A stretch of 32,844 bases of DNA from a virus: positions 1 through 32,844 of IMG/VR virus record IMGVR_UViG_3300047508_000287. One strand, written 5' to 3'. Each line of letters begins with the position of its first letter. Position 1 is the stretch's first letter. Under the pieces are notes generated by a model that saw only the letters and a program-made list of their open reading frames with translations, was not told the DNA's origin and made no database searches. Shown in pieces: positions 21,832 to 29,436 of the stretch. A program made the position numbers and the translations under genes.

Positions 21832-23324
21832 CCCGCGCAAGCGCGAGCGAGGACCACGCGGAGCTCGAGTGCGAGTCGAGCCTGCTCACCAGCTGGACGA
21901 GCTACTCGTTTCAGAGCGACCTGTTCACGCCTGCCGACGCGTGCCGTCTGAGCATCGGCCTCGGCAGCTCGAGCGCGCGCGACATCCGGCGCACCATCAC
22001 AGAGGCCCAGGCGCTGCTCGCCCCCGGCAAGCTCGTCAAGGTGTACGTCACGGCGGGCGGCAGGCGCGCGCTCCAGGGCGCCTTCCTCATCGACAGCTGC
22101 GAGATTGCCAACGACGCGGACGGCGGCACGCAGATGACGCTGTCGCTACGTGACCGGGCGCTGCAGCTCATCGGCTCGGCAGCCGACCCGAAGCTGTACG
22201 CGGCGCACGACACGCTCGTGTCGGTCGCGCGCAAGGCGGTCAAGCCGTGGGGCATCGAGGTGACGGCCGACCACGTCGCGGCGCGCGACCTCCGCCAGGC
22301 GCGCGTGAGCAAGGACAAGCTCAAGCGCCTGCAGCAAAAGGCGCGCAGCTGGGGCATCCAGCCGAGCCTGATGTCGGAGAAGATCGCCGCGTCCATCGAC
22401 CACGGCACCATCACGTTCGACGACTTCGCGGGCGCGCAGGCCGGGCGCATCGACGACAAGAGTCGCGCGCTGGGCATGGGCACCGTCCCGTTCCCGTACG
22501 CGGGCGCGTACGAGCGCCCCAAGGTCGTGCGCACGGTCGTGCCGCTCAACGCGCCGCTGACTTTCCCGTTTCGCAACGGCATCACGCGCGACGGCAATCT
22601 GATGGTCGTGCACCAGGGCATCCCGTGGTCGGGCGCGACCGGGCTCAGCTCGCTGCAGATCTACCAGCTCAAGGTCAAAGACATCCGGCCGCAGTCGGGC
22701 GAGACGGTCTGGGAGTTTCTCGACCGCAGCGCCAAGCGCAACGGGCTGCTGATGTCAATGACGCCGGACGGCAAGCTGCTCTTCTGCGGGCTGCTCTACG
22801 ACCAGCACCCGAGCTATCACCTGACGCGCCGGGTCGAGGGCGACCGCACGCAGAACAACATCGTCAGCGGCGGCTCGCGCCTCGACATCTCGGACGTGTG
22901 CGGCGACGTCATCGTGTACGGGCGCGTCAAGGGCAAGGACGTCTCGCGCAGCGCGTTCAAGGGCCACGCGGTCTCGACCGCGACCGACCTCGTGCGCGTG
23001 CCGTACGTCAAGACGCTGGTCGTGCACGACAACGCAATCAAGACCCGGGAGGACGCGCAGCACCGCGCCGCGTACGAGCTCGGCAAGTCAAAACAGGGAG
23101 CATTCTGTCTCGAGTACACAATGCGAGGACACTCGGACGGCGGGCTCTTCTATGCACCAGACACAATTGCTCAAGTCAGCGACGAGGTCGCCGGCATCCA
23201 CGGGCCTTACTACATCACAGCGCGCACGTTCACGCGCTCTGCGCGTCAGGGCCCGCAGACATCGCTCAAGCTGGTCCCCCCTGGATCCATTGTGTTGAGC
23301 GCCGTCGGGGAGTTGGCGAGATGA
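21828..23324 (+). CDS. Baseplate hub protein (Mu gpP / late control D-like)
   Basis: A 498-residue protein coupled to the gpN-like gene. It has the hub pattern: an N-terminal barrel (LFTPADACRLSIGLGS), a helical insertion around 130-190, a QIYQLKVKDIRPQSGETVWE FLDR segment followed by GLLMSMTPDGKLLF, and a C-terminal barrel with GPYYITARTFTRS. The hub forms the trimeric centre of the baseplate under the tube. From about 23085 to the end the codons change (AAA, GGA, GCA, ACA, CGA, CCA become common), and the 3' end is antisense-overlapped by an HNH endonuclease frame. The 3' part may have been replaced during homing. Confidence 0.85.
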   Translation: MTRASASEDHAELECESSLLTSWTSYSFQSDLFTPADACRLSIGLGSSSARDIRRTITEAQALLAPGKLVKVYVTAGGRRALQGAFLIDSCEIANDADGGTQMTLSLRDRALQLIGSAADPKLYAAHDTLVSVARKAVKPWGIEVTADHVAARDLRQARVSKDKLKRLQQKARSWGIQPSLMSEKIAASIDHGTITFDDFAGAQAGRIDDKSRALGMGTVPFPYAGAYERPKVVRTVVPLNAPLTFPFRNGITRDGNLMVVHQGIPWSGATGLSSLQIYQLKVKDIRPQSGETVWEFLDRSAKRNGLLMSMTPDGKLLFCGLLYDQHPSYHLTRRVEGDRTQNNIVSGGSRLDISDVCGDVIVYGRVKGKDVSRSAFKGHAVSTATDLVRVPYVKTLVVHDNAIKTREDAQHRAAYELGKSKQGAFCLEYTMRGHSDGGLFYAPDTIAQVSDEVAGIHGPYYITARTFTRSARQGPQTSLKLVPPGSIVLSAVGELAR

Positions 23325-23980
23325 GACCAGTTCCGACCGTTGACGATGTGACAGATCGCCGCCTTGGTGACGCCAAGCTCGCGCGCGAGCTGCGCGAGCA
23401 GACCATGCGGTCGCGGCTTCTTGCCCGCCCTGTCAAAGACGTACAGCACCTGGGCGTTGCTGAGCTTGCTTTGCCCGCTCCGTTCTCCGCGCGCGCAAAG
23501 CTCCGGATGTTTCACGAACGGATGGTTCGCTCCACGGTTTCGACTCTCCGGCTTTGTATGAGTGCCGTTCCGCTTGCCGCGTCGGAGAGCGCCCGCCCCA
23601 GGGCGCGGCCCTCGTGCGACAGTTCCGTGGGCAAGCATGTCGTCAGTGTTGTCTCGGTGCGTGCCCCAGCGGAGATTGTCGGGATGGTTGTTTGTGCGCG
23701 TTCGATCCGGGAAATGGCAGACCATCATCCCGGGCGGCCGAGGACCGACGTTCATCTCGAGAACTATTGCCGCGACAGAGAAGCTGTGTCGTTTGCCGTT
23801 GGCGTCGCTAATGCCGACGCGCAGGTAGCCGTCCCGGTCGAGCCACGGCTGCACAGGCCGCGGGCTATCGCGACGATGCCTGCCCGGCCCTTGCTGTATC
23901 CAGCTCCTGAACTCGCCGAAGCGCGTGCGCTCGTACCCCGGAAAGCCCGGCACCGGTTCCCAAACGGCATCATCGACCAT
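23246..23980 (-). CDS. Free-standing HNH homing endonuclease (NUMOD4-HNH-HTH)
   Basis: A 244-residue minus-strand gene from ATG 23980 to a stop at 23246. Residues 7-27 match a NUMOD4 DNA-binding motif (WEPVPGFPGYERTRFGEFRS). Residues 65-120 are an HNH_3-type nuclease, with the catalytic His 89 in VCHFPD, then TNNHPDNLRWGTHRDN. Residues 168-220 are a helix-turn-helix of the type attached to such enzymes (SKLSNAQVLYVFD, then LARELGVTKAAICHIVNGRN). The real domain ends near residue 221; the last 23 residues run antisense over the hub gene end. Such enzymes nick or cut a specific site and promote copying of their own gene. Phage structural neighbours are all on the opposite strand. Confidence 0.88.
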   Translation of the reverse strand: MVDDAVWEPVPGFPGYERTRFGEFRSWIQQGPGRHRRDSPRPVQPWLDRDGYLRVGISDANGKRHSFSVAAIVLEMNVGPRPPGMMVCHFPDRTRTNNHPDNLRWGTHRDNTDDMLAHGTVARGPRPGAGALRRGKRNGTHTKPESRNRGANHPFVKHPELCARGERSGQSKLSNAQVLYVFDRAGKKPRPHGLLAQLARELGVTKAAICHIVNGRNWSHLANSPTALNTMDPGGTSLSDVCGP

Positions 23981-24036
23981 GCTGTGTCTTACGGTGGTTC
24001 GCAGCTGCGTGCAGTTGCAAAAGTCGGAGAGCTCGC
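23325..24036 (-). mobile_element. Homing endonuclease insertion between hub and gp45-like genes
   Basis: The gap between the hub stop and the next gene is 712 bases and holds no + strand gene, only the HNH gene. Similar sequences flank it: GTCGGGGAGTTGGCGAGATG at 23304-23323 and GTCGGAGAGCTCGCATG at 24023-24039, each followed by AGAC. Both encode a VGELA ending followed by an overlapping ATGA. This looks like a duplicated gene junction left by the insertion. The 56 bases at 23981-24036 would encode a second, orphaned hub C-terminus in the frame ending at 24040. Confidence 0.65.
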
Positions 24037-24588
24037 ATGAGACGCAAGGACGTCGGGCAGTTTCTGCAGGACGTGATCGGCTTTGCCAAGGTCGTCGCGG
24101 CGAGCGTGGGCAAGAGCGGCTCGGTCGAGCTGAACATCCAGGCGACCGACGACGACGCGTCCAAGGACAGCTGCGAGTGGTGGGGCCACCCGGCCATCAG
24201 CTGCCAGCCTGCTGCGGGCAGCGAGTCGCTGTTCGTCGACCTCGGCTCCGAGCGCATCGTGCTGGGCGTCAAAGAGCGGCGTTGGCAGGTGTCGGTCGAG
24301 GCGGGCGAGTGCATCGTGCGCGCGCTCGGGCCGGGCACGCCTGCGTACCTCAAGCTCAAGCCGGACGGCACGGCGGAGCTGCATGCGACCCGCATCGACC
24401 TTGGCGGCGAAGCGCTCACGACGTTCATGGCGCGTGCTGATAGGGTCGACGTGGCGCTGGCCAAGCTGCAGACCACGTTCGACACGCACACGCATCTGAG
24501 CGCTGCGCCGAGCTCGCCAACGGCGACGCCGCTGCCTCTTGTCGGGGCGCTCGGCAGCTCGGCAGCAGACAAGGTGCGTGGCACATGA
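24037..24588 (+). CDS. Baseplate spike protein (Mu gp45-like)
   Basis: A 183-residue protein starting at ATG 24037, where the ATGA overlap points to an earlier coupling with the hub gene. The sequence follows the gp45/gpV spike family: an N-terminal helix, an OB-fold-like region with ECWGHPxISCQPA-type residues (CEWWGHPAISCQPAAGSESL), FVDLGSERIVLGVKERRWQ, then a beta-helical stretch (YLKLKPDGTAELHATRID). It has a His-Thr-His at 151-153, close to the C-terminus; such HxH motifs bind iron at the tip of some spikes. It is the membrane-piercing needle below the hub. Confidence 0.85.
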   Translation: MRRKDVGQFLQDVIGFAKVVAASVGKSGSVELNIQATDDDASKDSCEWWGHPAISCQPAAGSESLFVDLGSERIVLGVKERRWQVSVEAGECIVRALGPGTPAYLKLKPDGTAELHATRIDLGGEALTTFMARADRVDVALAKLQTTFDTHTHLSAAPSSPTATPLPLVGALGSSAADKVRGT

Positions 24589-25508
24589 CGGTGACCTTCA
24601 TCGATCCGCCGTCGAGCGTCATCGGCAAGACTGAGGCGCTCGACTTCACGGCGAGCGCGGAGGTCGTTGCCATCAGCGTGGGCTACGGCGCGGTGCGCGA
24701 CGAGGAGCGCGTCTATCGCGACGGCGCGTTCTTGCGCAGCTACACGCGCAGCACCAAGGTCGGCAATACGTACAGCGTCGTGCGCGACGGGGGCTGGCCT
24801 GCGAACCCGCAGCTCTACGTGGACGAGCTGCCGGCTGTGCCCGGCCCGCAGCTGCAACCGCTGCTCGGCTCGCCCGTCGCTGCGTGGTCGCTCATCAACG
24901 GGTCGTTGGCCGATCGCTCTGGCAACGGCAACACGCTGTCTGTTGCGCAGCTGCCCGTGCCTGACTACTACGCGGGGCAGACCTGCTACGGGGATGGCAA
25001 CGCCGCTGTCGTGTCGAACAGCGCGCCGCTGCGTCTGGTCGGTCCGCTGACCCTGACGTTCCGGTACTTCACCGCGAACTACGGACCCTTTACGGTGGCC
25101 GGTCTGTTCACGTCGAGCCCTGACTCGCAGCCAGGCTCGAACTCGAGCAGCTGGGCGTCCTGGGTCGCGACCCTGGCAACCGACGGCCCGGAGCTGCGCT
25201 CTTCGAGCTGGGGCGCGTCGATGCCGTTCCAGTCAGGTTCACTCAACGGCAAGTGGTACACGTGCTGTCTGCGTCGCGACACGAACGGCACGGGCTTTCG
25301 CGACTGGCGCGGGACCAAGGTGTCGTCTGGCTTTACGGGCGGGCCTGCGCCCGCAGCGGCCGGCAACTTCTACCTCAACGCGCAGTACGGCGGCGGCGCT
25401 TCGAGCGCGTGCCGCAGCCACGGGCTTGCCGACGTCATGCTCTGGAACCGCATGCTCTCAGACGCCGAGGTGGCCGTGCAGCTCGCAGGAATGGGGGTCG
25501 CCCCATGA
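24585..25508 (+). CDS. Baseplate-associated protein with LamG/concanavalin-like domain
   Basis: A 307-residue protein inserted between the gp45-like and gp46-like genes, joined by ATGA overlaps. Residues 1-85 are a beta-rich N-terminal domain of unknown family. From about residue 95 it has the laminin-G/concanavalin A-like pattern: PVAAWSLINGSLADRSGNGN, a jelly-roll with NGKWYTCCLRRD, and the typical ending LADVMLWNRMLSDAEVAVQL. Such domains bind carbohydrate, so this may be an extra receptor-binding or cell-wall-binding part of the baseplate. The location inside the gp45-gp46 pair is not the Mu arrangement. Confidence 0.72.
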   Translation: MTVTFIDPPSSVIGKTEALDFTASAEVVAISVGYGAVRDEERVYRDGAFLRSYTRSTKVGNTYSVVRDGGWPANPQLYVDELPAVPGPQLQPLLGSPVAAWSLINGSLADRSGNGNTLSVAQLPVPDYYAGQTCYGDGNAAVVSNSAPLRLVGPLTLTFRYFTANYGPFTVAGLFTSSPDSQPGSNSSSWASWVATLATDGPELRSSSWGASMPFQSGSLNGKWYTCCLRRDTNGTGFRDWRGTKVSSGFTGGPAPAAAGNFYLNAQYGGGASSACRSHGLADVMLWNRMLSDAEVAVQLAGMGVAP

Positions 25509-25921
25509 GCAGCTCCGCCTCGTACTTCCTGCCGCCCCCAAGCGCGACCCTGCTCAGCAGGTCGACCGTGCGCGCGCGCCGCTGGATTGACGCGCAGACG
25601 CTCGACTACGTCGTGGAAGCGGGCGGGCTCAAGCAGGACGACGGCTTCACCAGCCAGGTCGTGCTCGCGCTCGCGACGCGCCTCGGCAGCTGCCAGGTCT
25701 ACCCTACGTTCGGCTCGCGGCTCTATCAGGTCAAGCGCGCCGACGAGACCGGGCGACGCCTGTCCGAGGCGTATGCGAAGCTCGCCATCGCGCACCTGAA
25801 CATCAAGGACCTGCGCGTGGTCGCGACGCTGAGCAAGAGCGCGCCCGGCCGCATCAACCTCCTGGTCGCCGGCAAGAAGTCCGGCCTCCCCGTCAACGTC
25901 CCCTACAGCGTGGATCTTTGA
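25505..25921 (+). CDS. Baseplate wedge protein (Mu gp46 / GPW-gp25-like)
   Basis: A 138-residue protein starting at ATG 25505 in an ATGA overlap; the longer open frame upstream is a shadow of the previous gene. It has the gp46 pattern: LDYVVEAGGLKQDDGFTSQV, then TRLGSCQVYPTFGSRLYQVK, then a helix and a C-terminal strand. In the GPW/gp25 family this small protein starts sheath assembly at the baseplate. It precedes the gp47-like gene, as in Mu. Confidence 0.82.
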   Translation: MSSSASYFLPPPSATLLSRSTVRARRWIDAQTLDYVVEAGGLKQDDGFTSQVVLALATRLGSCQVYPTFGSRLYQVKRADETGRRLSEAYAKLAIAHLNIKDLRVVATLSKSAPGRINLLVAGKKSGLPVNVPYSVDL

Positions 25922-25924
25922 GCC

Positions 25925-27817
25925 ATGACCTACTCCATCGATGAGCTGCTCGATGCTGCCAAGGCGGTGCTGCGCGGCAGCGTGGCGGGCGTGGGCACCG
26001 AGGAGGGCACCGACTTTGACCTGACGATCAACGCAGCGGCGCGCCTCTTTCACGGCACGCAGGTCGCGGGCGCGCACGTGCTGGCGCAGCTCGACCCGGA
26101 GCAGGCGGACGCCGACCGCAGAGACCAGCTCGTCGGCATGCTGGGGCTGAGCTTCACGCGCGAGGCCACGCCTGCGCGCGGGCTCATCGCGGTCACGCCG
26201 GGCGCCACCCTCAACGGCATCTTCACGCTCAAGGCGGGCACGGAGATTGTGTTCCCCGGCGAGCTGTTCGCAGACGGCGCCGAGCGCACCTACCGGACGC
26301 TGTCGGACATGGGGCACAGCCTGCGGATCAACGGCGTGTACTTTGCGCTCGGCACGGGCATCTGGAAGCTCGTGCCGAAGATAGGCGCGTCGTCGGGCAC
26401 CGGCCTCGGGTGGCTCGGCGCGCGCATGGCGCTGGTGCTCACGACGGGCGATCCGGCAGCCCTCGAAGGGCAGTACGTCTTTGTTCGCTCGGTCAACAAG
26501 GACGACCAGTCTGTCGACCTGCTCGCCGCCGTGCGCGCCGCGATCACCCTGGACATCAGTAACCGCATTGTCGGCTACGTGCCCGACCTTGTGGTCGAGG
26601 CAGAGTGCACGACGCCCGGCGCGGCCGGCAATGCGCCCTACGCCGTCAACGCGTACGTCGACGAGACTGCGGGCGTTCAGGACGGGCAGCTCGTCGCGAC
26701 GCTGATCGAGATGAGCGGCGGCGGCGACGCGGTCTCGGACATCGACGTGGATAGCGCGCGCGTGTCGGCGCGCATCGAGGACACGCTCGCGATGCCGCCC
26801 GGCTACGGCAACGCGCAGCACTGGCGCGAGGTCGCCCTCGCCTGCCCGGACGTCGACCTCGACGACGTGCTGGTCTATCAGCACGTGCGTGGGCCCGGCA
26901 CGATCGACCTGGTCTGCATCGGTCGGCGCGGCAGCCTGCGCGCGGATGCGTACCCGGCTGTCGACTCGAGCTTCTGCGGCTGGGGCAACAACAGCCGGCG
27001 CATCGGCGAGGCGCAGGCCGCGCGCGTGACCAACTGGTGTAGGTCGCAGGCGAGCTACTTCGACGACATCCTCGCGCGCTCAGTCGAGTGGGACTGGCGC
27101 GGCAACAGCTACCCCTTCGAGAGCTACGCGCGCGGCTTTCGCGAGGCGACCAGCGCGCTCGAGCTGTCCATCGAGGCGCAGCCAGGCTACGGGCCGGACT
27201 GCGGCGTGGCGCTCGACGTGACGCCCTACGCGCGCCACCAGACGCGCCTCTACGCCGCCGCGCAGGGCACGCAGGTCGACCCGAGCCTGCGCATCGGGCA
27301 GCGCGTCTGGGCGACCGTGGGGCACCTCAACGCGGACGGGCGGCACGCGTTCGCGACGGTGGTCACGCCCATCCTGAACATCGCGGGCGACCGGACCTAC
27401 GTCGAGATTGCGGACGTGACGGTGCTCGGGCCAGGCAGCGGGTTTTTGCTGCACGTGCTGCGCTGGGGCTCTGCCGGGCCGCTGACACAGGCGTGCGTCG
27501 ATGCGGTGTTTGCGTACTACGACGCGCTCGGTCCGGGCAGCTACCTCGAGCCGCCGCACAGCGCCAACTACGTCGCGCACTACTCGAGCGACATCGCCCC
27601 GATCGAGACCGGACAGGCGGTCACACGCTGGCCGCCCGAGGGCAGGCGCTGGGCGTCGAGCCTGCGCGCGAGCGAGCTGCGCGCGGCGCTCTTGACCATC
27701 GAGGGCGTGAGCGACGTACAGCTCTACCCGGTCGGCGACCCGGGCGGGCTCATCGACTTTGACCCTGGCGTGTTTCGCACGCTGGCCCTAACCGGCGTCG
27801 TGCCGAGGAGCGCTTGA
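25925..27817 (+). CDS. Baseplate J-like protein 1 (Mu gp47-like)
   Basis: A 630-residue protein with ATG 25925, three bases after the gp46-like stop. The N-terminal part resembles baseplate J/gp47 wedge proteins: a helical start (YSIDELLDAAKAVLRGSVAG), a helix with FDLTINAAARLFHGTQVAGA, and LGLSFTREATPARGLIAVTP leading into a beta domain. The GGGDAVSDIDVDSARVSARI segment and a helix before DVLVYQHVRGPGTIDLVCI are also typical. It links the wedge to the hub. It is longer than Mu gp47, with extra beta domains in the C-terminal half (about 400-550), and is followed by a second J-like gene. Confidence 0.82.
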   Translation: MTYSIDELLDAAKAVLRGSVAGVGTEEGTDFDLTINAAARLFHGTQVAGAHVLAQLDPEQADADRRDQLVGMLGLSFTREATPARGLIAVTPGATLNGIFTLKAGTEIVFPGELFADGAERTYRTLSDMGHSLRINGVYFALGTGIWKLVPKIGASSGTGLGWLGARMALVLTTGDPAALEGQYVFVRSVNKDDQSVDLLAAVRAAITLDISNRIVGYVPDLVVEAECTTPGAAGNAPYAVNAYVDETAGVQDGQLVATLIEMSGGGDAVSDIDVDSARVSARIEDTLAMPPGYGNAQHWREVALACPDVDLDDVLVYQHVRGPGTIDLVCIGRRGSLRADAYPAVDSSFCGWGNNSRRIGEAQAARVTNWCRSQASYFDDILARSVEWDWRGNSYPFESYARGFREATSALELSIEAQPGYGPDCGVALDVTPYARHQTRLYAAAQGTQVDPSLRIGQRVWATVGHLNADGRHAFATVVTPILNIAGDRTYVEIADVTVLGPGSGFLLHVLRWGSAGPLTQACVDAVFAYYDALGPGSYLEPPHSANYVAHYSSDIAPIETGQAVTRWPPEGRRWASSLRASELRAALLTIEGVSDVQLYPVGDPGGLIDFDPGVFRTLALTGVVPRSA

Positions 27818-27820
27818 GCC

Positions 27821-29434
27821 ATGGCGATTGAGTTCCCAGCGTACGACCGCGGCGAGCTCGAGCAGCGCGGCCGCGACCTCATTCGCACGCGTCGACGTGG
27901 CGCCGACGTCTCGGACAAGAGCGACTTTGACATCACGGCGCGCCTGCTCGCGGCGCTTGCCTGGGGCATGCAGGAGCAGGGACGCGTCGCGCGTAACCTG
28001 CTCGACCCGCGCCGCGCGCGCGGCCCCTACCTGGCCGAGTTCATGGCCGAGCGGGGCCTCGGGCGTGACCTCACCGAGACGACGACGTCCGCCGTCAAGA
28101 GCACTGGGCGCGTCATCCTGCGCTCGACGACCGCGAGCCAGACGCAGCCTGCCGGCTCGGTCTTGCGGCACGCAGACGGCACGACGTACACGCTTGACGC
28201 CGCCGTGACGACGCCGGCGACGGCGACCAAGGTGCTGCGCTCTGGGCAGCGCAGCGGGCGGCGCAGGCTCTACCAGGGTCACCTCGGCGCGGGCTTTGTC
28301 GCGGCGGCCGTCGGCGAGGTGTATCTGTCGGCGGGCGGCGAGCTCTGCGCGCTCTTGGACGTCGAGAACGGCGTTGCGCTCAAGCGCTGGCTCTTTGACC
28401 TCTACAACGAACTCAACACGCTGCCGGCGCTGCACACGACGTTCACGCAGCAGCTCGGCGCGGTCGGCTCCATCACCGCGCAGGTCGCTGGCCAGCGCGG
28501 CAACAAGGACCCGAAGGATGTGCTGACGCTCGTCTCGCCTGCCGGCACGATGCTGGCCGAGGTGAGCATCCTGTCGCTGTCGGGCGGGCGCGACGCGATG
28601 GACTCGGCGGCGCAGCAGGGCGCGCTGACGGCGCTCTACGGCGCGCGCACGCCTGTCGGCACGCTCGAGGACATCCGGCGCATCGCGCTGAGCTACCCCA
28701 AGCTCGAGCTGCGCGAGTGCTACGTCGTGCCGGCGACGGGCGGCCTCGGCACGTACACGCTTTTGCCCGTGCTGGTCGAGGGGCAGTACGTCGGCGCGAC
28801 GCAGCTCGGCGAGCTGCTCTCGTACGTCTCGGCGCGCCTGTCGCCTGTCGACAAGGTCTCGGGCGCGATGGTGTACGAGGTGCTCGACACCAGCATCGAC
28901 TACCTGAACATCGCGTGCGCGGAGATCTACGCGCCCGACTGGACGCTGCCCGACCAGTCCGCGCGCGGCGTGACGGTGACGACGACCGGCTCGAGCTCGC
29001 TGCAGCTCAGCGCCGTCTCGGACCTCGCGGTCGGCGACCGCATCATCGTGCACGCTGCGACGTCGGCGGGCGTGTACATCTGCCAGCGGCGCGTGAGCTC
29101 GCTCGTGGGGCTGACCGTGGGGCTCGAGGTGCCCTTACCCTTCCCGCCCGCGGTCGGGGCGTACGTGACGCCGGGCGGGCCGCTGGCCGATGCCATCATC
29201 GAGGCCGCGTCGAGCGCCTACGAGCTGCGCGCGCCGAGCGTGAGCGACACGGGCCCGCAGGTCAGGCTGCCCGCGAGCATCGTGTCGAGCGACCCGGACG
29301 CCATCGCGGCGGCCGTCTCGCGCGTGCCGGGCGTCGTCGACGTCGCGCGCATGCCAGGCCCCGTGCCGGCGCTCGCTGCAGCAGGCGGCGTGCTCGTGCC
29401 CAGCTTCATCGTTCGCATGTACCTGGAGGTTTGA
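27821..29434 (+). CDS. Baseplate J-like protein 2
   Basis: A 537-residue protein starting at ATG 27821, three bases after the previous stop. It shows the same plan as its neighbour: an N-terminal helix with DKSDFDITARLLAALAWGMQ, then YLAEFMAERGLGRD, a beta domain with GRVILRSTTASQTQPAGSVL, the GGRDAMDSAAQQGALTALYG segment and a DIRRIALSYPKLELRECYVV module. It is therefore probably a paralogue of gp47. Two J-type proteins could form a heteromeric wedge. The stop is followed by a GTG start two bases downstream. Confidence 0.75.
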   Translation: MAIEFPAYDRGELEQRGRDLIRTRRRGADVSDKSDFDITARLLAALAWGMQEQGRVARNLLDPRRARGPYLAEFMAERGLGRDLTETTTSAVKSTGRVILRSTTASQTQPAGSVLRHADGTTYTLDAAVTTPATATKVLRSGQRSGRRRLYQGHLGAGFVAAAVGEVYLSAGGELCALLDVENGVALKRWLFDLYNELNTLPALHTTFTQQLGAVGSITAQVAGQRGNKDPKDVLTLVSPAGTMLAEVSILSLSGGRDAMDSAAQQGALTALYGARTPVGTLEDIRRIALSYPKLELRECYVVPATGGLGTYTLLPVLVEGQYVGATQLGELLSYVSARLSPVDKVSGAMVYEVLDTSIDYLNIACAEIYAPDWTLPDQSARGVTVTTTGSSSLQLSAVSDLAVGDRIIVHAATSAGVYICQRRVSSLVGLTVGLEVPLPFPPAVGAYVTPGGPLADAIIEAASSAYELRAPSVSDTGPQVRLPASIVSSDPDAIAAAVSRVPGVVDVARMPGPVPALAAAGGVLVPSFIVRMYLEV

Positions 29435-29436
29435 CC

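Noticed and set aside
23325-24036. Group I intron in the hub gene
   Set aside because: The hub frame closes with a normal C-terminus before the insertion, the downstream remnant duplicates that end instead of continuing it, and I could not identify intron core elements by eye. A covariance search would settle it.
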